From assembly GCA_021775955.1 (NCBI GenBank), contig JAJFGU010000024.1, forward strand, positions 142,621 through 206,620: DNA of 64,000 bases. Direction: 5' to 3'. Under the pieces are notes generated by a model, which worked only from the letters and a program-made list of their open reading frames with translations, ran no database searches and was not told the DNA's origin. The stretch comes from Alphaproteobacteria bacterium. GTDB lineage: Bacteria; Pseudomonadota; Alphaproteobacteria; Micavibrionales; Micavibrionaceae. Positions 34,318 to 43,985 of the stretch are shown piece after piece (position 1 is the first letter of the stretch; each line of letters opens with the position of its first letter). The position numbers and the translations under genes are program-made.

Positions 34318-36267
34318 ATGAAATTTGACCTGAAAAAAGCCCTGTCCTTTCCATGGATCATATCTGTTCCATTATTGCTTGGCGGGTTTGTGCTGAGCGT
34401 ATTTTTTCGCGGTACAGATAGTGTTTTATTTGCGCCAGCGATTTTTTGTCTTCTGGCGTTTGCGGGCGTAGCGCTTTATCCGAACTTTAAAAAATCATGG
34501 AGCGTTCCAAAGACAGCAACGGTATTGTTCGTGGCTTTGTTTTGGATGTGGCTGGTGCTAAGCCATTTTTGGTCGAGTATCCCTTATATTGCTACATTTT
34601 TTACCGTTCTCATCAGCATATTGCCGGTGTTGTTTCTGGCGTTAATTTTGACTCCGGAGGCAGAAAAATCGGTAAAAATTTATGCGTTGGCGATTGGGGC
34701 TGCGATTTGCGGTTTTGCGCTATGGGCGCTGGTGCAGTTCTTTTTTCTCTACGATCTTTATGGTCCGCGTATTCATCATCCGATGCTCAACCCCAATAAT
34801 CTGGCCGGAGTATTTGCAATGGGGCTATTGCCCTCTGTTGGGATGTTTCTAATGGCTAAAGAGCGGCGCCCGCTCGTTTTATCAGCCCTTGTCATGGTTC
34901 TTTTGTATACGGCTTTGGTGATTACCCAAAGTCGTGGGGCGTTTTTATCCTGTGCTATTGCCGGTTTTGTGCTGCTTGTTTTTGCGGCTTGGACAAGGCC
35001 TGTTCCTTGGCAAAAAATTGCCGCTGTTGCCGCTCTGGCCCTTGCTATTCCGTTTTCAATTAATTTTTACGGTAGCGGGGTGCTGAACGAGAACCTGATG
35101 AGTCCCACAGATGTGATGGGGCTGCGCAGCGTTCTCGACCGTGTAACGCTCTGGCAATCAACGCTGGAAATGGCACTGGACAATGTGTGGCTGGGAACCG
35201 GGCTCGGCAGTTTCTTTTATTACTACACCAATTACCGCCAGATGTCGGATTTGAGCGATGGATTCTTCGCTCATATGGACCCGCTTCAGTTCTGGGCGGA
35301 AATGGGCATCATGGCGCCGGTTTTGTTTTACGGCGTTTTGATTTGTGTTTTGCTGCAGACGGTCAAGGCGGTTCGCGCCACCGGGGACCGGGGTTTAAAA
35401 CTGCAGATTATGGGTTTGTTTTGCGGCATGCTGGCTTTGGCGCTGCACACCCATATTACCTTTCATCTTTATATGCCGGGGATTTTGGTGCCGCTGGCGA
35501 CCTTGATGGCGTTTTGGTATGTCAGCACGGAAAAAGCCCTGGGTGGTGAAGGGGTACGATTCCAGTTCCAGCCTTCGCGTAAAATATTGATGGCCGGCGG
35601 TGCGCTGGTTTTGTTTGCGGCGTTGTTGGTGACTGGTTGGTGCGCGCGCGCGGCGGTATCCGTTCATCTGATGAACCGGATTATGGCGCAAGTAGCCGAC
35701 GGGAAGATGGAAGAGGCTTCAAAAACCACAGATTTCCTCGGGCATTGGGCGCCCGACAGCTATGCCCGCTATCCCGAATACAAGGCGCGGTTTGTAATTG
35801 ATCGCCTATGGTTTAATGCCAAAAAAATGCCGCCCGAGCAGGCCACAGCGCTTTTCCAGGAAGCGACGTATTACCTGAATGAGACAGAAGAAAAAAATCC
35901 AGCCCATACGCGGGTCTGGGATTTGCGCGCGCGGATGTATCTGGCGCTCGATAATGTGATTGTCGACCAAGGTGAAGAAAAGGCGATCCTGCTGTTTCGA
36001 AGAGTGCTAAATGCCAATCCGCTGGCGGTGGATTCGCGGGTGATGCTGGCCAATATTTATCGCTCGAACGGCGAGCAACAAAAAGCGCTGGCGCTGCTTG
36101 AGGAAGGTACGCGCTGGCCCGCTGTGAAAGGGCAGCAGGATATTAATTTCCTGGTAGCGATGGCCCAGCTGCGCCTTGAGATGGGTGATAGAGATATTCA
36201 TGACCGCATTATCGAGGAGGCGCGACGTAGAGCGAAGCGGTATGGGCTGATTACGAATGGGAGGTAG
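34318..36267 (+). CDS. O-antigen ligase/polymerase-like membrane protein with TPR tail
   Basis: 649 residues from the ATG at 34318. About 10-12 hydrophobic segments fill the first 460 residues. The Wzy_C/WaaL signature region includes ALVITQSRGAFLSCAIAGFV and a periplasmic loop beginning NVWLGTGLGSFFYYYTNYRQ, with conserved His and Arg-rich stretches. The C-terminal 180 residues are soluble and TPR-like (LLFRRVLNANPLAVDSRVML, IYRSNGEQQKALALLEEG). Such proteins join or polymerise lipid-linked glycans at the periplasmic face. The substrate is unknown, and no glycosyltransferase genes are adjacent. Confidence 0.75.
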   Translation: MKFDLKKALSFPWIISVPLLLGGFVLSVFFRGTDSVLFAPAIFCLLAFAGVALYPNFKKSWSVPKTATVLFVALFWMWLVLSHFWSSIPYIATFFTVLISILPVLFLALILTPEAEKSVKIYALAIGAAICGFALWALVQFFFLYDLYGPRIHHPMLNPNNLAGVFAMGLLPSVGMFLMAKERRPLVLSALVMVLLYTALVITQSRGAFLSCAIAGFVLLVFAAWTRPVPWQKIAAVAALALAIPFSINFYGSGVLNENLMSPTDVMGLRSVLDRVTLWQSTLEMALDNVWLGTGLGSFFYYYTNYRQMSDLSDGFFAHMDPLQFWAEMGIMAPVLFYGVLICVLLQTVKAVRATGDRGLKLQIMGLFCGMLALALHTHITFHLYMPGILVPLATLMAFWYVSTEKALGGEGVRFQFQPSRKILMAGGALVLFAALLVTGWCARAAVSVHLMNRIMAQVADGKMEEASKTTDFLGHWAPDSYARYPEYKARFVIDRLWFNAKKMPPEQATALFQEATYYLNETEEKNPAHTRVWDLRARMYLALDNVIVDQGEEKAILLFRRVLNANPLAVDSRVMLANIYRSNGEQQKALALLEEGTRWPAVKGQQDINFLVAMAQLRLEMGDRDIHDRIIEEARRRAKRYGLITNGR

Positions 36268-36296
36268 TTGACATAAGGTTTGTTTCTCTGTAGGGT
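36268..36296 (+). promoter_or_regulatory. candidate promoter of the following hypothetical gene
   Basis: A perfect -35 TTGACA (36268-36273), 17 bases, and a weak -10 TAGGGT (36291-36296). GTTGAC and GTCAAC flank the spacer as an inverted repeat. Confidence 0.4.
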
Positions 36297-36333
36297 CAAC
36301 TCGTTTTTTAATGCTGCGTATAAGGAGATTTCA

Positions 36334-36765
36334 ATGGAGCAGGGTAATTCACTTGTCGAACAAATGAATCAGGCCACTGAGGGTAATGCCGATTGGCGGA
36401 TAAGAGATGGGATTCTAATAACAGAGCATCCTGAATGTAGAGCTGATGGTTACTTGCTGGTTTTTCAGGAAGCTGCAAAGAAGGCCGGTTTGCAATCAGA
36501 AAGTATTACAAAATGTGTTACAGGTGAGGGCAGCGAAAATCCTGCTGCTACTCCGTTTGTGAGTGAAGAAGAAAGCGGGTGGTTTGCAACAGAAATAGCC
36601 GTTCCCGCCGATTTCGCTTTGAATCAAATATTTTTGAATGAAGTCAAAGCAAGAGCGCGGCAGCTCACAGGTGCCAGAGTAATGCAGTTTGATGATTTAA
36701 GAGAGGTTTTGGCATCTTTGCAACGAACTAATCTGGGTGCATTAAGCAGAGATGAGGTGGGTTGA
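36334..36765 (+). CDS. hypothetical protein, 143 residues
   Basis: Start fixed by AAGGAG 7 bases before the ATG at 36334. No signal peptide or membrane helix. Acidic, with a possible alpha/beta middle part (DGYLLVFQEAAKKAGLQSES, GWFATEIAVPADFALNQIFL). No family was recognised. It sits between the ligase-like gene and the convergent acs gene, with a promoter of its own. Confidence 0.6.
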   Translation: MEQGNSLVEQMNQATEGNADWRIRDGILITEHPECRADGYLLVFQEAAKKAGLQSESITKCVTGEGSENPAATPFVSEEESGWFATEIAVPADFALNQIFLNEVKARARQLTGARVMQFDDLREVLASLQRTNLGALSRDEVG

Positions 36766-38691
36766 TCAAGCTTCTTGCCTATTCTCAATCAGTTCATCCA
36801 CCACGGCCGGATCGGCAAGGGTAGAGGTGTCACCCAGATTTTCAAATTCATTGGCGGCGATTTTTCGCAAAATGCGGCGCATGATTTTGCCCGAGCGCGT
36901 TTTCGGCAGACCGTTTGCGATTTGAATAACATCCGGCGTGGCGATGGGGCCAATGATCCGGCGCACGGTTTCGATGACTTCTTTTTTTAGCTCGTTGCTC
37001 GGCTCTGCGCCTTCAATCAAGGTGACATAAGCGTAGATGCCCTGGCCTTTCACATCATGCGGGTAGCCCACAACGGCGCTTTCGGCGACGTGTTCGTGCT
37101 CATTAATTGCGCTTTCGATCTCGGCGGTCCCGAGGCGGTGGCCGGAGACATTGATCACATCGTCAACCCGGCCCGTAATCCAGTAATAGCCGTCTTCATC
37201 GCGGCGGGCACCGTCTCCGGTGAAATACAGACCCTTAAAGGTGGAAAAATAGGTTTGGATAAAACGATCATGATCGCCGAACACGGTGCGCATCTGGCCG
37301 GGCCAGGAATCGGCGATGCACAAAGCCCCTTCGCAGGCACCCTCCAGTTTTTTGCCCTCGCCATCGACGATAACAGGCTTGATACCGAAAAACGGCTTGC
37401 TGGCTGAGCCGGGCTTTAATTCATGACAAGGAAGCGGCGTAATCATGTGCCCGCCGGTTTCGGTTTGCCACCATGTATCAATTACCGGGCAGCGTCCTTC
37501 GCCAACCACATCGTGATACCACATCCAGGCTTCATGGTTGATCGGCTCACCGACTGTGCCGAGAATGCGCAAGGTTTTACGTTTAGTTTTTTTGACGAAA
37601 TCGTCGCCTTCACGCAAAATCGCGCGGATCGCCGTCGGAGCGGTATAGAAGATATTGACGTGGTGCTTGTCGACAATCTGCCAGAAACGTGACCAGTCCG
37701 GGTAATTCGGAACGCCTTCGTAAACAAGGCTGATTGCGCCATTGGCCAGCGGCCCGTAAACGATATAGGAATGCCCGGTGACCCAGCCGACATCGGCGGT
37801 GCACCAGTAAACCTCGCCCGGTTTGTAGTCGAACACGACTTCATGGGTCAGTGACGTGTAGACCATATAACCGCCGGTGGTGTGGAGCACACCTTTCGGT
37901 TTTCCTGTTGAGCCGGAGGTGTAGAGAATAAAGAGCGGGTCTTCGGCGTTCATTTCCTCGCACGGGCAATCGGGAGATTGCTCATTGACCAGAGAGCCTT
38001 CGACATCGCGGTCTTCATGCCAGTCGATATCGCCGCCGCTATGGCGCAGGACCAGAACCGTATGCACATTGGGGCAGCTTTCCAGGGCTTTGTCGGTATT
38101 GGCTTTGAGTGGAATTGTTTTGCCGCCGCGCAGGCCTTCATCGGAGGTAATCACCATGGCTGATCCGCAATCAAGAATACGATCCTTGAGCGATTCCGGC
38201 GAAAACCCGCCAAAGACCACGGAATGCACGGCACCGATACGGGCGCAGGCGAGCATGGAATAAACCGCTTCCGGCACCATCGGCATATAAATTGTAACGC
38301 GGTCACCTTTTTTGATGCCGCGTTCTTTCATTAGATTGGCCAGGCGGCAAACCTCTTCATGCAACTCGCCATAGGTAATCCTTTTGTCCTGGCCTGGTTC
38401 GTCACCTTCCCAGATCAGGGCCGTGCATTTTGCTTTTTCTGCCAAATGGCGGTCGACGCAGTTATAACAGGCGTTCAAAACGCCATCTTCGTACCATTTG
38501 ATCGAGACGTCGTCCTTGAAACTCGTATCCTTAATTTTTGTTGGCTTTTGAAACCAGTCGAGACGCTCCGCCATGTCGCCCCAAAACCCTTCCGGGTCGT
38601 CAACCGAGCGTTTGTACAATTCCTCGTATTTTTCTTCCGTAATGGTGACGTGGCTTAAGATATCTTTGGACGGCTTGAATGTCTCTGCCAT
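36766..38691 (-). CDS. acs: acetyl-CoA synthetase (acetate-CoA ligase)
   Basis: 641 residues, typical for Acs. Adenylate-forming motifs: [20 protein letters not shown] (P-loop), [37 protein letters not shown], and [20 protein letters not shown] at the hinge. The catalytic Lys is in [16 protein letters not shown], the site of regulatory acetylation in known enzymes. It activates acetate to acetyl-CoA via acetyl-AMP. Good ribosome site (AGGA). Stands alone. Confidence 0.97.
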   Translation of the reverse strand: MAETFKPSKDILSHVTITEEKYEELYKRSVDDPEGFWGDMAERLDWFQKPTKIKDTSFKDDVSIKWYEDGVLNACYNCVDRHLAEKAKCTALIWEGDEPGQDKRITYGELHEEVCRLANLMKERGIKKGDRVTIYMPMVPEAVYSMLACARIGAVHSVVFGGFSPESLKDRILDCGSAMVITSDEGLRGGKTIPLKANTDKALESCPNVHTVLVLRHSGGDIDWHEDRDVEGSLVNEQSPDCPCEEMNAEDPLFILYTSGSTGKPKGVLHTTGGYMVYTSLTHEVVFDYKPGEVYWCTADVGWVTGHSYIVYGPLANGAISLVYEGVPNYPDWSRFWQIVDKHHVNIFYTAPTAIRAILREGDDFVKKTKRKTLRILGTVGEPINHEAWMWYHDVVGEGRCPVIDTWWQTETGGHMITPLPCHELKPGSASKPFFGIKPVIVDGEGKKLEGACEGALCIADSWPGQMRTVFGDHDRFIQTYFSTFKGLYFTGDGARRDEDGYYWITGRVDDVINVSGHRLGTAEIESAINEHEHVAESAVVGYPHDVKGQGIYAYVTLIEGAEPSNELKKEVIETVRRIIGPIATPDVIQIANGLPKTRSGKIMRRILRKIAANEFENLGDTSTLADPAVVDELIENRQEA

Positions 38692-38883
38692 GGTTTTCCT
38701 GCTTTTTTCCTGCCGAAGTTCAACTCTGGCGGTTTAGCATAAACTGTTGTAAAAGCAAAGTGTTGCGCCATGACTTATTGCATTATCTATTAAGAATCAT
38801 GATAAAATTTGACCTACGCACTATAATTATGTAAATTATAAGCCGGAAAGATAAATCAGCTAACAAGCGAGGTTTTTGAGTTT

Positions 38884-39717
38884 ATGTCTAAAATACTAAA
38901 AGATTTGCCGATTATAGCGCCAGCAGAAGACTTAAACAGGCGAGAAGAATCATTGGCGTCTTGGCGTGACACGCTTAATCTTTTATGTGGATTTCAAAAA
39001 AATGCTTGGGAGAAGACACATGAGGTTGAGCCGCCTGAGCCTTTTCCTCCCTGGAGTCTTGAGGTTTTAGAGACTGCGCTTCAAAATCCAGAATATTTAA
39101 GTCTTCAAAGAGCGTCAAATAAGTTCGGCCTAACCTTAAAGGATGTTGTTGGGTTTAGGCCAAAAGGTTTAAGGCCAGGAGGATATTTTTTAAAAAGAAT
39201 TCACTTCAGTGGGCAGAATTTATCTGGTTGGAGTTTTTTGCGTTGTGATATGGAAGAGGCCAACTTATCGCTCGTCAACGCTATAGGAGCCAATTTTGGC
39301 AGTAGTAATTTAAAGGGCACCCAATGCCATGGCGGCGATTTTCGTCAGAGCATTTTCTTTGGTGCAAATGTCGATAAAGCAACTTTTACATCCGCAAAAT
39401 TACCGCTGGAAAGTTTTTTCTGTACCCAAAATTATCAAACGGCCTGTTTGGAAGATGTAAGTTTTTATCTTCATGATGGGCGTCGTGTGGTTGGAATTTT
39501 GCTGGATGAACAGAACCACCCTTATGAAGATCCTAACTATCCAGTGCGAGATAGTTTTAATTTACTAACATCCTTTGAAAATAAAGCAAAAGAGGAAGGT
39601 GTTGTTCGTTTTTCTGAGATTGTTACACATCAGAGCTTACGGGAAGCTTATGGCCTTCCAGAGCCTGTTAGGGCTGATGTAATTCAGTTGGGGGCGTACC
39701 GAAGTGAAATTGCTTAA
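38884..39717 (+). CDS. pentapeptide-repeat-like protein
   Basis: 277 residues. The middle (about 115-185) has loose pentapeptide periodicity with A/S-N/D-L/F cores (SGQNLSGWSFLRCDMEEANL, VNAIGANFGSSNLKGTQCHG, GANVDKATFTSAKL), which usually forms a right-handed quadrilateral beta helix. The flanks are not recognised; the N-terminus is helical and Trp-rich. No signal peptide. The gene is noticeably more AT-rich than its neighbours and is preceded by a 190-base AT-rich gap, suggesting acquisition. Function unknown; some pentapeptide proteins protect gyrase, but nothing here shows that. Confidence 0.6.
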   Translation: MSKILKDLPIIAPAEDLNRREESLASWRDTLNLLCGFQKNAWEKTHEVEPPEPFPPWSLEVLETALQNPEYLSLQRASNKFGLTLKDVVGFRPKGLRPGGYFLKRIHFSGQNLSGWSFLRCDMEEANLSLVNAIGANFGSSNLKGTQCHGGDFRQSIFFGANVDKATFTSAKLPLESFFCTQNYQTACLEDVSFYLHDGRRVVGILLDEQNHPYEDPNYPVRDSFNLLTSFENKAKEEGVVRFSEIVTHQSLREAYGLPEPVRADVIQLGAYRSEIA

Positions 39718-39720
39718 CTC

Positions 39721-40131
39721 CTAAACCCCGCCCATCTCGCAGACGGTTTCCCACTCTTCTTCGCTCACCGGGGAAACGGAGAGGCGCACCTGCTTCACCA
39801 GTTTCATGTTTTCCAGCGCAGGATGGGATTTGATTTCTTTCAATGTGACGGGTGTTTCTAAAGGCTTTACCGGTTTGACATCGACGGTGACGAACTTGCC
39901 GGTCTCATCATCCGGATCGGGATAGGCCTCGCCAGTTACCTCAACAATACCGACGATTTCCTTGCCCTCATTGGAATGATAGAAAAACGCCTGGTCGCCT
40001 TTTTTCATCGCCTGCAGATTGTTGCGCGCCTGATAATTGCGCACACGTTTTTCCCAGCGCCCGTCGCCTTTTTTGCATTGGTCATCCCAGGAAAACTTAT
40101 ACGGCTCCGATTTGACCAGCCAGTACGCCAT
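39721..40131 (-). CDS. EVE-domain protein
   Basis: 136 residues, all EVE (PUA-like) domain: MAYWLVKSEPYKFSWDD, WEKRVRNYQARNNLQAMKKG and QAFFYHSNEGKEIVGIVEVT are the family signatures. EVE/thymocyte nuclear protein 1 relatives bind modified bases in nucleic acid through an aromatic cage. It follows gpsA after 2 bases and is probably co-transcribed with it. Confidence 0.9.
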   Translation of the reverse strand: MAYWLVKSEPYKFSWDDQCKKGDGRWEKRVRNYQARNNLQAMKKGDQAFFYHSNEGKEIVGIVEVTGEAYPDPDDETGKFVTVDVKPVKPLETPVTLKEIKSHPALENMKLVKQVRLSVSPVSEEEWETVCEMGGV

Positions 40132-40133
40132 TT

Positions 40134-41132
40134 CTATGCCCCCGTCATTTCATAGCTGAAAGGGCGGTTCAGCATATCTTCAATCGCTTCATCAATGCTG
40201 ATACCAAGATGGACGCATTTGTTTACGGCCTCGGTGATTGGCATATCGACGGCGTGTTTTTTCGCCAGATCGAGCGTGGCTTTGGCTGTGTGCACGCCTT
40301 CTGTGACTTCTTTGCGCGGCCCCAGAATTTCCTCCAGCGGTTTTCCTTCGCCCAGCGCAGCGCCGAGTGAAAAATTGCGCGATTCCATCGAGGAGCAGGT
40401 GAGCATCAAATCGCCGATCCCGCACATACCGAGCAGCGTTTCCTTGTTTGCGCCCATCGCCACACCGAGCCGCGCTATTTCAGCCACACCGCGTGTCAGC
40501 AGGGCTGCCCTCGCGCTTTCCCCCAGTTTGCGGCCATAGACCACGCCACAGGCAATGGCGATAACGTTTTTGATAGCGCCTCCAAGCTGCGCGCCGACCA
40601 CATCATCGGTGATATAGGGGCGAAAGCGTTTTACACCGAGCGCTTCCTGCAATTCCTGCGCGACATCCTTGTCGGCGGTTGCGATCGTGACGGCGGCGGG
40701 TAGACCTTTGGCAACTTCATGGGCAAAAGTAGGCCCGGTTAAAACCGCGATGGTTGCGCCGGGCACGACATCTTCGGCGACTTGCGTCAGAAGCAGGCCG
40801 CTATCGATCTCAATGCCCTTGGAGCAAATCACGACCGGCTTGCCGTCGACGATCGAGCCTTTAAGGCTTTTCAGCGTCGCCCTGACATGCTGCGCCGGAG
40901 TGACCACCAACAAGATATCGCTCTCACCAACTTCACTGAGACTTTCGGTGGCTTTGAGATTTTTATCCAAAGGAATACCGGGCAGAAAGACAGGATTTTC
41001 ATGTTTGGTGTTGATGCTTTCAACAACTTCAGGCTCCCGCGCCCAGATGGTAACGCTGCGCCCGTTTTTGGAAAGGATTTGCGCCAATGCGCTTCCCCAG
41101 GCTCCGGCACCGATAACACCAATGGTTTGCAT
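40134..41132 (-). CDS. gpsA: glycerol-3-phosphate dehydrogenase [NAD(P)+]
   Basis: 332 residues. N-terminal dinucleotide-binding motif IGVIGAGAWGSALAQIL, then ICSKGIE, LTGPTFAHEVAKGLPAAVTI, and the catalytic Lys in LGGAIKNVIAIACGVVYG, with MCGIGDLMLTCSS and EGVHTAK in the C-terminal domain. Makes sn-glycerol-3-phosphate for phospholipids. Lies downstream of tsaD on the same strand, 48 bases apart. Confidence 0.97.
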   Translation of the reverse strand: MQTIGVIGAGAWGSALAQILSKNGRSVTIWAREPEVVESINTKHENPVFLPGIPLDKNLKATESLSEVGESDILLVVTPAQHVRATLKSLKGSIVDGKPVVICSKGIEIDSGLLLTQVAEDVVPGATIAVLTGPTFAHEVAKGLPAAVTIATADKDVAQELQEALGVKRFRPYITDDVVGAQLGGAIKNVIAIACGVVYGRKLGESARAALLTRGVAEIARLGVAMGANKETLLGMCGIGDLMLTCSSMESRNFSLGAALGEGKPLEEILGPRKEVTEGVHTAKATLDLAKKHAVDMPITEAVNKCVHLGISIDEAIEDMLNRPFSYEMTGA

Positions 41133-41180
41133 GAAACATCCCTATCGTTTTTACGTTTTTCTTTGCTTACGCTTTAACGC

Positions 41181-42269
41181 TTATTTATTTGTTCTGGCAC
41201 CTTGCCTTGGCGCGGTCCCAAGGTCAATAGAGCGGTCAAGGGGCCAGCGCGGCCTGGCCTTAAAGTCAAAATCGTCGGTGAGGCCTTTTTGCAGGCGCTC
41301 TAGACCCGCCCAGGCAATCATCGCGGCGTTATCAGAGCATAATTCCAGCGGCGGTGCATATAAATCCATGCCGTGATGGCTCGTTAGGGCCTGCAAAGCC
41401 TTGCGGATCGCCATATTGGCAGAAACTCCGCCGGAAATCACCAGAGTCGGTGTTTTGGGCTTATATTGCTGCAAAAAGCCTTCAATTGCCTGTTCACAAC
41501 GGTCGACCAGGATTTCACCCATTGTGATCTGAAACGCACAGGCCAGATCGGCTATATCTTCGGGTTGCAGTGGGCCTTCTGGGAGCTTTTCCACATGGTT
41601 GCGGACAGCTGTTTTCAGGCCGGAAAACGAAAAATCACAGTTCTTGCGCCCTTTCATGGGCAGGGGTAGCGGGAATCGCGCAGCGGCTTTTTCGGGGTCC
41701 GCGCATTTTTCCGCCATTTTCTCAAGTTGCGGCCCGCCGGGATAAGGCAGCCCCATCAGCTTGGCGGATTTATCAAAACATTCCCCGGCGGCGTCATCCA
41801 GTGTTGTGCCGAGGCGTTTATATTTACCAATATCTTCTGCGACCAGAATTTGTGTATGTCCGCCAGAGATCAGCAGCAGCAGATAGGGGAATGCGAGATC
41901 GTCGGTCAGGCGCGGGGTGAGCGCGTGACCTTCAAGATGATTAACAGCGATAAAAGGTAAATCGTGGGCAACGGCAATGGCTTTGCCGGCCATCATGCCG
42001 ACCATCACCCCGCCGATTAGGCCCGGGCCGCAGGTGGCTGCCACGCCGTCCAAGTCTTTGAAGCCTAGCCCGGAATCGCTCATCGCCGCGCGGATTAGGG
42101 TATCCAGATGATCCATATGAGCTCTCGCGGCAATTTCCGGCACGACGCCGCCAAAGGCTTCGTGTTCTTTCAATTGGCTGAGGACGTGATTGACGACAAT
42201 GGTGCGCTTGTCGTCGACAATCGCCACCGAGGTTTCATCACAGCTTGTTTCTATGCCCAAGACGTACAT
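41181..42269 (-). CDS. tsaD: tRNA N6-threonylcarbamoyladenosine synthase TsaD
   Basis: 362 residues. Family motifs: VLGIETSCDETSVAIVDD, PEIAARAHMDHL, the metal-binding pair in AVNHLEGHAL, LLISGGHTQI, and SGGVSANMAIRKAL. Transfers threonylcarbamoyl to A37 of ANN-decoding tRNAs with TsaB, TsaC and TsaE. Divergent from hemC across 26 bases, a common alphaproteobacterial arrangement. Confidence 0.97.
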   Translation of the reverse strand: MYVLGIETSCDETSVAIVDDKRTIVVNHVLSQLKEHEAFGGVVPEIAARAHMDHLDTLIRAAMSDSGLGFKDLDGVAATCGPGLIGGVMVGMMAGKAIAVAHDLPFIAVNHLEGHALTPRLTDDLAFPYLLLLISGGHTQILVAEDIGKYKRLGTTLDDAAGECFDKSAKLMGLPYPGGPQLEKMAEKCADPEKAAARFPLPLPMKGRKNCDFSFSGLKTAVRNHVEKLPEGPLQPEDIADLACAFQITMGEILVDRCEQAIEGFLQQYKPKTPTLVISGGVSANMAIRKALQALTSHHGMDLYAPPLELCSDNAAMIAWAGLERLQKGLTDDFDFKARPRWPLDRSIDLGTAPRQGARTNK

Positions 42270-42295
42270 AATAGCCCCTGATATAGGGAGAAATC

Positions 42296-43219
42296 ATGAG
42301 TGTCAAACCCATAAAGATCGGAACCCGTGGCTCGGCGCTGGCTTTGAGGCAGGTGGAGATGGTTCGGGATGCGCTCGGCCCGGAGGTTGAAACCGAAACC
42401 GTGGTGATCAAAACTTCGGGCGATTGGAACCCGGCCGATGGGGAGGTGCGCCTGCCCGAAGGTGGTGGTGGGAAGGCTCTGTTTGCCAAGGAAATCGAGG
42501 AAGCGCTTTTGGCGGGCGCCATCGATTGCGCCGTGCATTCGATGAAGGACATGGACTCTGGCCTGCCTGCGGGTTTGATGATTGAGCATATGTTGCCGCG
42601 GGAAGACCCGAGAGATGCCCTGATTTCAAAAAGTGGAGCCACGCTGGCTGATTTGCCGGAAGGGGCGACTGTAGGAACCACAAGTATAAGGCGGCAGGGG
42701 TTTTTGCTCAGGCAAAGAACGGACCTTAAAATCGTGCCGTTTCGCGGCAATGTCGGGACGCGTCTGGAGAAGCTCAAAAATGGTGAGGTCGATGCGACGT
42801 TACTGGCGGTGGCGGGTCTAAGGCGCCTGGGGCTGGAAAGTGAGATTACAGAAATACTCGAGCCGGAGGTTATGTTGCCATCTGCCGGTCAGGGCGCTGT
42901 CGGTATAGAGTTACGTGAGAGCGATAATAAATTGATAGCCATTTTTAGCCAATTAATATGCAAAGAAACTGTGCTCTGTGTCAGTGCGGAGCGGGCGGCG
43001 CTGGCCGCATTGGGTGGTTCCTGCCATACCCCTGTCGGAGCCTATGCGATACTCGAAAATGGAGAGATTTACTTACGCGTACAGCTGGTCTCGCCGGACG
43101 GAAAACAGGATTATTTTGAGGAGGCGCGGAGGGCTGTGACTGATATGAATGAAGCTGTGGCTTTGGGCAGGCAGATCGGGGAGGCCTTAAAGCCGGGCAT
43201 TCCAAAGGAGCTGTTATAA
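42296..43219 (+). CDS. hemC: porphobilinogen deaminase (hydroxymethylbilane synthase)
   Basis: 307 residues. IGTRGSALALRQVEMV, DCAVHSMKDM, GTTSIRRQGFLLRQRTDLK and RGNVGTRLEKL contact the substrate. The dipyrromethane cofactor is attached to Cys in ALGGSCHTPVGAYA. Polymerises four porphobilinogens to the linear tetrapyrrole. First gene of hemC-hemD-mic60-hemY; hemD starts 1 base after the stop. Confidence 0.97.
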   Translation: MSVKPIKIGTRGSALALRQVEMVRDALGPEVETETVVIKTSGDWNPADGEVRLPEGGGGKALFAKEIEEALLAGAIDCAVHSMKDMDSGLPAGLMIEHMLPREDPRDALISKSGATLADLPEGATVGTTSIRRQGFLLRQRTDLKIVPFRGNVGTRLEKLKNGEVDATLLAVAGLRRLGLESEITEILEPEVMLPSAGQGAVGIELRESDNKLIAIFSQLICKETVLCVSAERAALAALGGSCHTPVGAYAILENGEIYLRVQLVSPDGKQDYFEEARRAVTDMNEAVALGRQIGEALKPGIPKELL

Positions 43220-43220
43220 G

Positions 43221-43985
43221 ATGGCAGGAAAGAACCTCATTCTTGTGACCAGACCGGCGCAAGCCATTGAAGAATTTTGTGCAGCTCTTGAGCCGGAAGG
43301 TTTTGAAACCTTTTCCGAGCCGATGCTTGAGATTGTTCCCGAAGATTTTGTCTGCCCGGATTTGAGTGATTATCAGGCTTTGATCTTTACCAGCGCCAAT
43401 GCCGTACATGTCTTTGCCGCGCGTTGCCCGGAGCGGGATATTGACGTTTATTGCGTTGGTGATAATACCGCTGAACAGGCCCGGGAGTACCAATTTAATA
43501 TTTTATACAATGCAAAAGGGGGTGGGGAGGAGCTGGCTTCCTTGATTGTCTCTCAAAAGGGTGATGGGAGAAAGTTTCTCCATATCCGTGGGGCGCATGT
43601 CGCAAAACCGATTGATAGAATGCTGGCGGCGGAAGGGGTGCAGGTCGACACGTTGGTGGTTTACCGGGCGGAGAAGGTCAGCGAATTAAGCGCCGATTGT
43701 ATCTCTGCAATTAAATCCAGTGCCATTGAGGCCGTCACTTTTTTCTCCAGACGTACGGCTGAAAACTTTATATATCTGGCTGTAAACAATGGCTTAGAGG
43801 ATGATCTGAAAAATATAAAGGCCTTGTGTATCAGTGAGCGCGTGCTAGAGTACGTACGCACATATGCATGGGCAGATACGTACGCCGCCGGAAGCCCTGA
43901 CAGGAAAGGGATGCTGGCGTTGGTGAAAGATACATGTTTGTCCAATCTGGGGAACGATCAAGATTTAAGGAGTGGGACATCATGA
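43221..43985 (+). CDS. hemD: uroporphyrinogen-III synthase
   Basis: 254 residues. Sequence is poorly conserved in this family, but LVTRPAQAIEEFCAALEPEG, YQALIFTSANAVHVFAARCP, FLHIRGAHV and VVYRAEKV fit the two-domain HemD fold, and position after hemC supports it. Cyclises hydroxymethylbilane with inversion of ring D. The stop overlaps the next start (ATGA). Confidence 0.9.
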   Translation: MAGKNLILVTRPAQAIEEFCAALEPEGFETFSEPMLEIVPEDFVCPDLSDYQALIFTSANAVHVFAARCPERDIDVYCVGDNTAEQAREYQFNILYNAKGGGEELASLIVSQKGDGRKFLHIRGAHVAKPIDRMLAAEGVQVDTLVVYRAEKVSELSADCISAIKSSAIEAVTFFSRRTAENFIYLAVNNGLEDDLKNIKALCISERVLEYVRTYAWADTYAAGSPDRKGMLALVKDTCLSNLGNDQDLRSGTS

